This document shows, in pieces, positions 32,574 through 42,008 of a DNA stretch of 64,000 nucleotides. The position numbers and the translations under genes were made by a program. The notes under the pieces were generated by a model. The model worked only from the letters and a program-made list of their open reading frames with translations, was not told the origin of the DNA and ran no database searches. Origin of the DNA: Larix kaempferi (taxonomy: Eukaryota > Streptophyta > Pinopsida > Pinales > Pinaceae). The number at the start of each line of letters is the position of its first letter. Within the stretch, counting starts at the first letter, position 1. The stretch spans positions 11,397,501-11,461,500 of the forward strand of contig BSBM01000372.1 in NCBI GenBank assembly GCA_027924585.1. The letters run 5' to 3'.

Positions 32574-33445
32574 CATTTTTTAGATTTCAAAAATCCCTAA
32601 AAATACTGAAATCTATTTTAAAACAATGGAACAAAACATCAAAAACATCTTCAAGGAAAATCTAGAGATAGAAGCAAGCATGGAGTGGATTTAGTAGACC
32701 GTGATCATTGAGGGAAGAAATGAATCCCTCAGCAAGGAATAATCCACCTTAAAGTTCTAGCTGGACAAAACGAACAATCATGAGGAAATACTACTGAGTC
32801 AATAACCTGGGTTCAAATGGCTAAAAGAAGGCCAAAGCTTTTTATTTTTTTCTATAAGTCCATTATCCAATGGTGTCACCATAAGAAGACCATAACGAGA
32901 TAATCACTATTCAACATAATTAAGGTAGCAAACGGGTAAAACATGAGGATATTGAGCAAGATTTTGTCAATTTTTATTAATCTTTACTCTTTGAACCTCA
33001 ATGGAATCATTTGGAGGCTATCCAACAAATCACCAAACACATTCCAAAGTTGGTGATAGAGGATTAAAATGATAGTCTCTTAAGATAAATCACTGTAGAA
33101 GAAGTAGAGCAAGCAATCATGAAAATGTGGACAGAAAATCCCCTGGACCAGATGACAATATTTTCACTCTTATTGGTCATTCATCAAATGAGAATAAATG
33201 AGAATATGAGATTTTGGGGTAGTTGGTATGTAATTTTCCAAAACCTTTATTCTCAAGGTAACTGAGAATCTGAAACTTACTTTAATCAATTTTGATACTT
33301 TTGGTTGAAGTGGATTAAGGTTCGAGGCCTCCATTTTTGTTATGAACATTAAAGTTAAGGTTACCCATTGCAAAAAAAAATGGAAGTACTTGAAATCAAA
33401 ATGGAATGTTATCTTCCAGGCTCAAACAACTCTATGAAAAACATC
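32574..33445 (+). pseudogene. LINE (L1-type) fragment, block 3
   Basis: Third copy of the segment. The 3' boundary is at 'CAAACAACTCTATGAAAAA', after which the array stops and no minisatellite follows. It has the same truncation points as blocks 1 and 2 and also contains stops. Confidence 0.65.
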
Positions 33446-33757
33446 CTCTATTCCCATTCTATATATTAAAATTATGCAAATATTCTACATCCTAAATTGT
33501 ATGCAAATTTCACAAAGATTGAGATAAATAATGCCCATGCTACTCCAGAAGCCTTTGGGCTATAATATTACAAAGGGATAAGTATTTGAAGAAATTACTT
33601 GAGAAATTGCAAGTCAACTCACACAATATCAAGTGTCTAGAAATTCATGGCAAGGACTATAAGAACGAAATGTCGAGAAGTCCTATTGTGCCACTATCAA
33701 CAAAAGATTCAAGAAATTGGAGCATCAACACCTAGACCTCTACTGATATAGATTCTT
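33446..33757. other. Intergenic, no gene seen
   Basis: AT-rich DNA between the end of the LINE array and the next LTR element. No motif recognised. Confidence 0.45.
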
Positions 33758-33762
33758 GCCAG

Positions 33763-34408
33763 TGTTGATGTATATGTAACTTCGGAATGTATTTCACATA
33801 TATGTATATTGTATTCCTATAGAGATGTTATTATTCCTCTATACAGAAGTGTCGTCATTTATATTGTAAGTGTCGTAACTTATACTTGATGGGTTATTAG
33901 ACCACCTTGTTGGGGTCGGCCCTGTATAAGTCATGTGGGTCAAAGGGTTATTAGACCACCCTATTGGAGGTCGTCCATGTGGGTCAAAGGGTTATTAGAC
34001 CACCCTAGTGGGGGTCGGCCCAGTCAGCATTATGTTAAGTGGTTAAGTTGAGGCCGACCTAGTTGAGTAAATGTCAAGTCAAGTTAGTGTATAAATAGAG
34101 AGTGTGTCTCTCTCATTTTATACATTCTATTATCTCACTCACACTTGGGAGAGTGGCACACTTGTGGAGGAGGAGGCTCTGCTGCTAGGAGAAGACTATC
34201 TCTTGTATTTTGGTTGTATCATTGCTCTATCTATCTCTGAGGAAGTTATTGGGGTTTTTCACCTTTATGGTTTTCCCCAAGTAAACTCTGTGTCTCTTGT
34301 GTGCTTGCATTATTGTGTCCATGATTGATATGATGTAGATTTGTTGTACATGTTGTTCTCACAGTTAAGATCCTAGATCAGATTGAAGTAAATTCTAAAA
34401 ATTTAACA
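33763..34408 (+). repeat. 5' LTR of the copia derivative
   Basis: Begins TGTTGATGTATATG and ends AATTTAACA. Contains three tandem units of about 45-50 bp starting GGGTTATTAGACCACC (about 33892, 33947 and 33988). TATAAATA is at 34090-34097. Confidence 0.92.
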
Positions 34409-34420
34409 TGGTATCAGAGC
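34409..34420 (+). other. Primer binding site (initiator Met tRNA)
   Basis: TGGTATCAGAGC directly after the 5' LTR, the same as in the element at 23641. Confidence 0.9.
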
Positions 34421-35571
34421 TAGCCTGAAAGAAGGCATGATATGGCATGTATGACACTTGTTGCACTTACGATGCTAGGGCTTGATATAGCAAAAACCAG
34501 TCATCGTAGAACTTTCGCTATAAATCCATTTTGGCGAAGGTTTCGGATCTGAAACTTTTACAGGTCGAAGATGAGATCCCCATGTACCTTGTATCCAAGG
34601 ACAAACTCTAATTCGTTGTACTTTGTGATTTATGATTTGTACAATATAGGGTTTCTGCCTCTTCCAGATCTGAGTCAAAAATAGGTGACCTTGGAAAAAA
34701 GGTCATAACTTGGGCTAAAAAGATCCAAATGAAATTTCGTAAAAAGTGACAGGTAGTACACAGACTGTACTATCTTATAAAAACATTTCAGAGGCCGAAG
34801 TTGAACCAGTGACACGTGGCACGCCGTACAAGTTCGCTCTCCTGTATTATCTCATAAACAGGTCACGTTGCGACACTTGGCATAACTCTCTCTCATAGAA
34901 TCCAATTGAGGTCAGACCTGTCGAGATGGAAATATAACAGGTTGGGATACCTCAAGAACATTTTTCAGACCCTGTGGATCGAAAAGTTCGGAGTTACACC
35001 AGAAACAATCAGGTACATATTTCTGTCAAAATAGAATTATTTTTGAGCACCTTCATTTATGGCTTCTGGAATTTAGGGCTTCGGAGAAAGTTTGAATTTT
35101 TGTAATCAGAGACCACGGCTGGATGCTACTCATCAAAATCGAAATTTAGAGACCAAGATCAAATGTTTGGTTGGGCAGAAGGTCGGGCTTGATCAGACCC
35201 TAGTTCGGGACTTTGATCAGAAAAGTGGAAAATTAGAGCTTCTGCAAAAATGGGAATTTTTGAAATCTGTGACCACGGCTGGAAGCTCCTCATAAAAATA
35301 GAAGCTTAGATATTTGAATAAAATATTTTGGTTGGGTGAAGCTCTGGGAAACTCAAACCCTAATTCAGGGTCCTCCCTAGTGAATCCGGAAATCTAAAAG
35401 GCAATTTCGAGGGGTGAAACTTTGCAGCTTTCAAATTCTGAATATACCAACTTGATCAGCTCATCAAGGCGCATATTTCTATCCTTTCGGAAGTTTGAAA
35501 TTCAAAGTTTGAATTTTTGGGGTTTCTTTGACAAACCCTAATCTGGCTCCAAGTCCAGTTCTTGCAAATCA
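34421..35571 (+). other. Leader of the copia derivative
   Basis: Non-coding. Near 35095 and 35270 a ~170-bp segment containing 'GACCACGGCTGGA-GCT' is tandemly duplicated. Parts resemble the leader of the element at 23641 ('CTCATCAAAATCGAAATTTA' type segments), so packaging signals may be shared. Confidence 0.6.
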
Positions 35572-35690
35572 AGTGGATTGGGTTAATCCTAGAAGAAGAT
35601 GGATTGGTCACCTTCATAAGTGAAGAAGTTCCTATTTCAGAGGGAGATGAGGCTAAGGCCTTCCATAAGAGGATTACAAGCAATCTTGAC
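35572..35690 (+). pseudogene. gag: Short gag remnant in the copia derivative
   Basis: Translation gives WIGLILEEDGLVTFISEEVP, then ISEGDEAKAFHKR. This matches residues ~21-53 of the intact Gag at 24984 (IGLVLEENELDTYVNEEVP / EGDEAKALHKK). The first ~20 codons including the start are deleted. The leader joins the gag body directly at 'AAGTGG/ATTGGG', and nothing of the rest of gag-pol follows. Confidence 0.8.
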
Positions 35691-36017
35691 AGGTATGGCT
35701 TATAGGTATGTTTCGAATTATGTTTCATGGTTAATGTTTGTGTTCATATCATTACAGTACAATCTTGATTAATTACTAGACTTGTCGTATCACCTTAATA
35801 GAAGATATTCATTGATTAAGGTTTTGACACTTATGAATGTACTAATGTATTGTGATGTTGTATGAGGTTTATGTTGTTCGCTAACATAAAAGGTACACCA
35901 AGAAAGACAAATCATGTTCTACTTCAAGAACATATGATCATGGTGACATGAAGACAAAGATTCATCCATTGTCATGGATCACATAGAAGACCTGTGTCGA
36001 GAAATACCTTCCTAGTT
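35691..36017 (+). other. 3' non-coding part of the copia derivative
   Basis: AT-rich, no open frame. It ends in 'AATACCTTCCTAGTTAAGAG', close to the same place in the element at 23641 ('AATACCTTCCTGGTTAAGAG'), which confirms their relationship. Confidence 0.6.
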
Positions 36018-36026
36018 AAGAGGGAG
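36018..36026 (+). other. Polypurine tract of the copia derivative
   Basis: AAGAGGGAG adjoining the 3' LTR. Confidence 0.85.
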
Positions 36027-36672
36027 TGTTGATGTATATGTAACTTCGGAATGTATTTCACATATATGTATATTGTATTCCTATAGAGATGTTATTATTC
36101 CTCTATACAGAAGTGTCGTCATTTATATTGTAAGTGTCGTAACTTATACTTGATGGGTTATTAGACCACCTTGTTGGGGTCGGCCCTGTATAAGTCATGT
36201 GGGTCAAATGGTTATTAAACCACCCTATTGGGGGTCGGCCATGTGGTTCAAAGGGTTATTAGACCACCCTAGTGGGGGTCGGCCCAGTCAGCATTATGTT
36301 AAGTGGTTAAGTTGAGGCTGACCTAGTTGAGTAAAGGTCAAGTCAAGTTAGTGTATAAATAGAGAGTGTGTCTCTCTCATTTTATACATTCTATTCTCTC
36401 ACTCACACTTGGGAGAGTGGCGCACTTGTGGAGGAGGAGGCTCTGCTACTAGGAGAATACTATCTCTTGTATTCTGGTTGTATCATTGCTCTATCTATCT
36501 CTGAGGAAGTTATTGGGGTTTTTCACCTTTATGGTTTTCCCCAAGTAAACTCTGTGTCTCTTGTGTGCTTGCATTATTGTGTCCATGATTGATATGTTGT
36601 AGATTTGTTGTACATGTTGTTCTCTCAGTTAAGATCCTAGATCAGATTGAAGTAAATTCTGAAAATTTAACA
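36027..36672 (+). repeat. 3' LTR of the copia derivative
   Basis: 646 bp, the same length as the 5' LTR, also with the triplicated GGGTTATTAGACCACC segment. Roughly 16 substitutions relative to the 5' LTR by eye. Confidence 0.92.
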
Positions 36673-37265
36673 GCCGGAAACTAGAACAATATCATGAAGC
36701 AATGCAAAAAGAGTCGTCTCAACGTATCTTAGGCTTCCTTTTATAGCCAAGCTCCAATCAAATATGGGGATGATGAAGTTTGACCTTGTGTCCCATGTAA
36801 AATAAAATATATTTTTTACTAACTACCCATACTATAAATAGAAAAAAAAACCTAATTAATGTGTTCCATGTCTTCTTTCCTTGGTCCCTATACCAATTCA
36901 TCCCTATTTGAACGCTAAACTAGGACTCAAACTGAAAGCGAAAACCATGGCCTACCTAATATAATGTCAATCAAATGCAGTGACACAAGACCTAAAAATT
37001 AACCAAAATAAGTTCTTTCTACATTGAAACTTACCGTTAATGAAGTTGTGGGTGCTTTCGAAATTGATGAGAAATCGTTGCAGTCATTTCCTACAAGTTT
37101 TCCAGGCTTGAAATCTAATGACAGGGTTCACGAGCATTGAATTGCAGGGTTCACGAGCGTTGAATTGCAGGGTTTCAGGAGTATACAAACCATAAGTGTG
37201 TTGGGCATTTGCTCCACCGAGGGTCTCAACAAAAACAGACACACACTGATGGGGTTAGAGCGTTG
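36673..37265. other. Intergenic, includes one half of a split local duplication
   Basis: No gene seen. At 37120-37270 a segment with 'GTTGAATTGCAGGGTTTCAG' and 'TATACAAACCATAAGTGTG' resembles 44040-44165 on the other side of the next element. So the insertion landed within an old tandem duplication of ~125 bp. Confidence 0.55.
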
Positions 37266-37270
37266 AATTG

Positions 37271-39296
37271 TGTAATGTCCCTTGTTAGGAATTTTATTAA
37301 AATGGAAATTTTTCACTTTTTTCCCTAGTTTGACCTTTGACTAGTTTTGAGCTCTAGGTCCCCAAATTGCTCCAATTGCTCTCAAATATTCTAAGAAGGT
37401 ATATGGATGATGTTAGAACATAAATATGTATTTCAGGGATTCTTTTGGACCTTTAAAATACTTCTGAAAATCCTCTTTCAATTCTGGCCAATGTAGGGAA
37501 CTTTACTAGTAATTTCCCTTTGACTAGTATTGGTCTCTAGGTCTCGAATTGACTCCAAATGCCTTCAAATATTCAAGGAAGGTGTATGAATTATATTAGG
37601 ACTTGAATATGATGTTCAGAGATGATATATGACCACCAAAATACCTCTTCAAACTCTCTTAAGATTCTGGACCAAGTATGCAATTTTACTAGTAATTTGG
37701 GGTTCAAATCCCCCTGGGGTTAGTACTGAAAATGGCTTCCCAAATGCCTCCAAACCCACTCAAATTTCTGAAAAGAGGTATGAAATGTATTAAGGATTTT
37801 ATTAATGTCTCATGTTCACCATTAATTGATTATTATATCTGTTCCAACCCTATCCCATTCAACTGCAAAAATCACCAATTCGACCCTTGGGGAAATGGCA
37901 CTATTTCTTCTCCCAATGCAATTAAACTGAGTAAAAATACTTCAAATGCTCAAGTACAATACATGAAACTTGTAAAATACATCCATGGCAGTCCATTAAT
38001 CACAAATTCATTAGAGAATCATCCATTCATTCGAAATCATCATCAATACATTGGTTCACAACAAGGTAGTGGGGAAATGGCATTGTTCTTCCATTAAAAA
38101 TGAGATTTATACATTTCTACTTGGAATTTCGACCTGAAACTTTTTGAAGATGAAGAAAAGAGTATTTAATTCATATTACAAAATAAATGGGGCATGATAA
38201 GATCCCCCAAAGAGTACAATAGCTCACCAAAAATGCCCTCCCTCAAGGATCAAGAATATGCCATCAAAACTGGAAATGGTTGAGAGAATGTGCTGCAATA
38301 GAAGAAACCATGAGCTACCCTGTAGATTACACCTGCAAATAAAGACTCCATTAAAGCTCCAAATTAAAGGTCTGAATGGCCTTTCCAATTACCAACTTGG
38401 ATGGGAATCTTTCACCCTCGAAATTGGCTAAGGCAAGAAACTAGTCATCCACTAGCTCTCCCTCTACACAAATGCAATTGCAAATTATACAAATGATCAA
38501 AATCTGGTTTCATTCTTTTTTATTTACATTTATAAAGTTCTAATGGCTTCCATGGGTCGAATTCCTTCCAAGAGACTCATGCCAACTCAAGTTGGGAAGA
38601 GATTCCAAAGAACGCCACTTGTACAACAATTCCTAGTCTCCCACTTCCACCAAATCACATGTGGAAGCATCTTAGCTGCCCTAACACCCTTGAGTGCCCT
38701 CTTGGAGTCTAATTTTAGCCCTGACATGTCATATATGTCATATATCAGCCTTCAGGTCTGATTTGTGTCATAGGTGTCATAGCATCTTCATCATTGTTGT
38801 CATAGAGCTAGGGAATCTAGCCCAAGTGTCTCACTAGCTCCAAATTGCCTCTTCCTCTTCCATGGGAGTTACTCTTCCTCTATATTTCAACCTTGGATGA
38901 GTCATGCCATGAATAATACCTTTTGGAATCCCCCAAGTATGTCACCATTCACCTTGAATTCGAATTGGTGAGAGAATGATGCCAAATGTAGTGGGGAAAT
39001 CTAGCCATATGTGGGTCCCACTTCCTCCATGTGTCTTCATGATCAAATGCCACTTTGATTTTCACTTGTATATATTTATTTAGGTCCTTTATTAAATATT
39101 TATTCCATTTTAATGTTCAAACATCATTTATTATCCCCATTATTCCAAATCCCAAAGCTTCCACCCCAAACCTAGGAAACTAGTAATTTTCCTCCTTGGC
39201 AATTATTTGAACTTTAGCATCAATTTGAGAAACTCTACTGAATAGGGACAATGTGATTAGGCCATTGTGACCCAATGCCAAATTTGGGACATTACA
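37271..39296 (-). repeat. 3' LTR of the unknown-ORF element
   Basis: In element orientation this is the 3' LTR. 2,026 bp, identical in length to its partner. Plus-strand frames at 37732 (121 codons) and 38543 (72 codons) recur in the partner LTR and carry no known motif. The 246-codon ORF runs about 117 bp into this LTR from the interior. Confidence 0.9.
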
Positions 39297-39920
39297 AATC
39301 CTCCCTTCCCAATATTTCTTGTCCTCAAGCAATTTTAAACATGGGTGTTGAAGAACCCGCTTTCTGTATAATTCTTTGAAGTTGCCATTGAATTGCCCAA
39401 CCTTGAGTCTTTGAGTTTCCATGAAGATTTTAGAGAGGAACCACCATGCTTGCTGCTGCACTACTCTGATTAAAATCACTTTTTTAAGTGGGGAATCCAT
39501 CTCCCATACTACTTTCTTCCCCCAAAAAAATGAAACCAATGAGACAAATTTTATTCCAAGGTCCCATTGCTTGTATTGCACCCCAACAATTAAGAGTACT
39601 CTCCAACCCACACCATTAGATAAGAGGATTCCTGGATCCCATTTTCTTGTATGCATTCTTCCAAACATCATGAGTACCAAATATATATCATCAAAGTACA
39701 TAACAACATAATGAAAATGTACATCAAGGATATGCTTCATCAAAGAGTCATGAAAGTGCTTATACCTCCAAGCAAGTAGACCACCATTTTCCAATTGCAT
39801 ACAAGCTTCAAATGACCAATCAAATCTGCTCCAATGAAATAGGTGAGGATCCCATGTCCTATAATGCTGCTCCAAAAGGATGTGATATGCATCAAAATAT
39901 TCAGCCATGTATTCTTTCAT
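39180..39920 (-). CDS. Downstream 246-aa frame, in frame with the 673-aa ORF
   Basis: Starts with ATG at 39920, the codon directly after the upstream TAG (…TCT TAG ATG AAA), and is in the same frame. It could be a separate ORF, the end of a 920-codon protein cut by one nonsense mutation, or a readthrough product. It is Trp/Phe/His-rich and has no recognisable domain. It crosses the PPT and ends 117 bp inside the 3' LTR, so its last ~40 residues are encoded by LTR sequence. 'YFDDIY' near residue 95 resembles an RT motif by chance only. Confidence 0.5.
   Translation of the reverse strand: MKEYMAEYFDAYHILLEQHYRTWDPHLFHWSRFDWSFEACMQLENGGLLAWRYKHFHDSLMKHILDVHFHYVVMYFDDIYLVLMMFGRMHTRKWDPGILLSNGVGWRVLLIVGVQYKQWDLGIKFVSLVSFFWGKKVVWEMDSPLKKVILIRVVQQQAWWFLSKIFMETQRLKVGQFNGNFKELYRKRVLQHPCLKLLEDKKYWEGRICNVPNLALGHNGLITLSLFSRVSQIDAKVQIIAKEENY
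39297..39313 (-). other. Polypurine tract
   Basis: On the minus strand ATTGGGAAGGGAGGATT lies directly before the 3' LTR. Confidence 0.8.
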
Positions 39921-41942
39921 CTAAGAAGTGAATGAAGAAACTCCACTAAAATCTGAACCGAATAATGAGCAGAAAAAACAAGGAGACTTCAAATGACTCA
40001 AAGAAGTCTCACCCATACATCCATGAATGTGAGAATCATAAAAATATAACAAAGTATGTGGCTGCCAACAAAAATTTTCTCCAATCATAAATCTATTCTC
40101 CCAAGTGTTGGATGAAGTTCCTCCAACATCAAATGAATCAAGTGTTGCGCAAGAAAAACCATGAGTCTTCAAGTGACTCAAATGCATATCATAGGTGCAT
40201 CCATGTAGATTTGCATCATCATAAAGTGACAAATAATGTTGTTGCAAGTGTGAATAAGAATTTTCTCCTACCATGTCATCATAAAAGGTAAATCTAGGAG
40301 TTCCATACTCCTCATGTGGCACCATCAAAAAGAACCCTTTCACCCATACTTCATTGAGACTAATACTGCAAAACATGGAATTGTAGGATGTAGGAGAATG
40401 AACTAACTCACCCAAATGATCAAAAAGTGCAGAAGTTTCATCATGGGAAGGATCCATGTGGGTAGTATCATGCAGCTCCTTCAAAAGTGGGAAACCTTTG
40501 TCATAGATTGGTTCCAATGTAGAGGAATCATGCTCTTCTTTAAAAATTGCATAACCTTCATAAAGAGACAATTCAAGTTCCTGTTCCACCACATCAAGTG
40601 TTTGGATCTCTTCAAGTTCATCTTCAAACACATTAAGCACATTCAAATTCCCACATTTCTCATGATCCACCATGTCATGAGAATCCTCCAAACAATCTAC
40701 CATTTGACAATCTGAAACATAGGAGGAAAAACAAGTATCTTGCAACTTTTCAAGAAGTTGCTCATTTTGAATTGTGAGCTTATGAATATCCTCATTATTC
40801 TTCAAGTATGCATCATGTAACAATTCATTAAGCTCAAACAAATGGTTTCTATCAAAAATCAAAGACATGAAATTACCTTTGATGTGGCACATTGCTCTTT
40901 GAATCTTCTCCATGTCTTCAAGGAAGGATGTTTCCTCCAATGAAGTAGCTCTCCAACAAGAATTTGACACCAATGCTTGAGTGTCATGGAGAATGCTGAG
41001 GGACTCTTGGATCTTATTTTCATTCATCTTTAAGGACCCTTCAAGAAAATGAGGCTCTTGCAAATGAACCTCCTCATCTTCTTCAATTTTGCTTGGACCA
41101 ACTTCATGAAGCTCAAGTGGTGATGGGGAAGTTGATCTTGGTTCTTCTTCAACTGCTACAAGGTCTTCATTATCATGCTTAATGGAACTTGGGCTTGTAG
41201 CAACACTTTCAAAAGTGATCTCTATGTCACCAACATAGAGGTGTGAGCACCCATCAGTAGGTACTCCTTCATAGTTTAAGCATCCATCAGTAGATGCTCT
41301 TTGGTTCATGTCTAAGCTAGAAGGTGTCTCGAAATGATCTTCCATATTTTCAATAGAATATTCTTCATGCTCTTGTGATGTCTCTTCATTTTTATCCTTC
41401 AAGAAAGATGATGCATTTTGCCCCTTGTTTCCCTTATGATCAATATCTTTGGAATCTCTTTTTGAAGAATTCCCAAAAGCTCTCCTCAAGTGGGACATAA
41501 TTTCATGCACACATGTATGATACTCACTCCAAGGTTGTTTACAAGAAGGGCATAAACCTTTCTTTACTAACTCCACATCTTCATTTTTGGGCCTATTTTC
41601 AAAAACATGTTCAGCAAAGTACTCAAAAGACATGGCATTTTGTGTATTTTTGCTAAAAGCAAGATATTCTTGATATTTTTGATATTGTTGGGGCAAGGTT
41701 TTATATTTTGCTCTCCATCTTTGGAACTCACTCATAGAATTATCCTTGGTTGGTGTAACACACTCATATTCATTAGATTTAAAGTCATAAGAATAATCTT
41801 CATTTCTCTTGAAATGGTAAGAAGTGTTGCATGATGGCATCTCTTCCTCGTACCATTCACATTCTGCTTCATATTGCTCATAAGCATCTGCATATTCCTC
41901 ATAAGAATTGTACTCATAGGATTCATCATAATAGTAAGACAT
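39921..41942 (-). CDS. Unknown 673-aa element protein with a Gag-like zinc finger
   Basis: Intact frame of 673 codons starting only ~50 bp after the PBS. The N terminus is Tyr/Glu-rich (SYYYDESYEYNSYEEYADAY), followed by a helical stretch (FQRWRAKYKTLPQQYQKYQE) and a possible zinc finger CPSCKQPWSEYHTC at about residues 131-144. That finger has the same CX2CX7HXC spacing as the atypical knuckle of some plant Ty3/gypsy Gag proteins (CFxCxEKWxPGHxC). The rest is acidic, with many Glu/Asp/His, and has no protease, RT or integrase motif. The position after the PBS and the finger suggest a derived Gag; this is inference. It ends in TAG at 39921-39923. Confidence 0.75.
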   Translation of the reverse strand: MSYYYDESYEYNSYEEYADAYEQYEAECEWYEEEMPSCNTSYHFKRNEDYSYDFKSNEYECVTPTKDNSMSEFQRWRAKYKTLPQQYQKYQEYLAFSKNTQNAMSFEYFAEHVFENRPKNEDVELVKKGLCPSCKQPWSEYHTCVHEIMSHLRRAFGNSSKRDSKDIDHKGNKGQNASSFLKDKNEETSQEHEEYSIENMEDHFETPSSLDMNQRASTDGCLNYEGVPTDGCSHLYVGDIEITFESVATSPSSIKHDNEDLVAVEEEPRSTSPSPLELHEVGPSKIEEDEEVHLQEPHFLEGSLKMNENKIQESLSILHDTQALVSNSCWRATSLEETSFLEDMEKIQRAMCHIKGNFMSLIFDRNHLFELNELLHDAYLKNNEDIHKLTIQNEQLLEKLQDTCFSSYVSDCQMVDCLEDSHDMVDHEKCGNLNVLNVFEDELEEIQTLDVVEQELELSLYEGYAIFKEEHDSSTLEPIYDKGFPLLKELHDTTHMDPSHDETSALFDHLGELVHSPTSYNSMFCSISLNEVWVKGFFLMVPHEEYGTPRFTFYDDMVGENSYSHLQQHYLSLYDDANLHGCTYDMHLSHLKTHGFSCATLDSFDVGGTSSNTWENRFMIGENFCWQPHTLLYFYDSHIHGCMGETSLSHLKSPCFFCSLFGSDFSGVSSFTS

Positions 41943-41991
41943 GGCTTCCTATTATTCTTGAATGTATGTACCTAATCCACAGGTGCAAGGA

Positions 41992-42007
41992 CCATGCTCT
42001 GATACCA
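41992..42007 (-). other. Primer binding site (initiator Met tRNA)
   Basis: Minus strand TGGTATCAGAGCATGG, one base from the 5' LTR. It fixes the element's orientation. Confidence 0.88.
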
Positions 42008-42008
42008 C

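Larger units (their letters stand above)
22683..33445 (+). repeat. Higher-order array: LINE-derived block plus 22-bp minisatellite, three copies
   Basis: LINE-derived blocks start with CATTTTTCAGATTTCAAAAA at 22683, CATTTTTCAGATTTCAAAAAA at 30868 and the equivalent at 32574. After subtracting the inserted copia element and its 5-bp duplication (6,399 bp), the spacings are about 1,786 and 1,706 bp. The repeating unit is thus about 1.7 kb: ~0.9 kb of LINE sequence followed by ~0.8 kb of minisatellite and linker. Confidence 0.75.
33763..36672 (+). mobile_element. Non-autonomous copia derivative (LARD/TRIM-like)
   Basis: Two 646-bp LTRs bound a 1.6-kb interior with PBS and PPT but almost no coding sequence. 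The target duplication is GCCAG/GCCGG, one mismatch. LTRs about 97.5% alike by eye. The interior is mostly leader plus a short gag remnant, so it depends on proteins from an autonomous relative, most likely one close to the element at 23641. Confidence 0.88.

Noticed and set aside
37732-38097. 121-codon frame in the 2-kb LTR (and its copy at 42470)
   Set aside because: No recognisable domain. It is on the strand opposite to the element and retained in both copies because the LTRs are young.
39180-39920. YFDDIY in the 246-aa frame as an RT catalytic motif
   Set aside because: None of the other RT motifs surround it, and the neighbouring residues do not fit the RT fold.
39921-39923. Programmed TAG readthrough
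   Set aside because: The downstream bases (ATGAAA) do not match the known plant readthrough context CARYYA. A nonsense mutation or stop-restart is as likely, so it stays only as a question in the findings.
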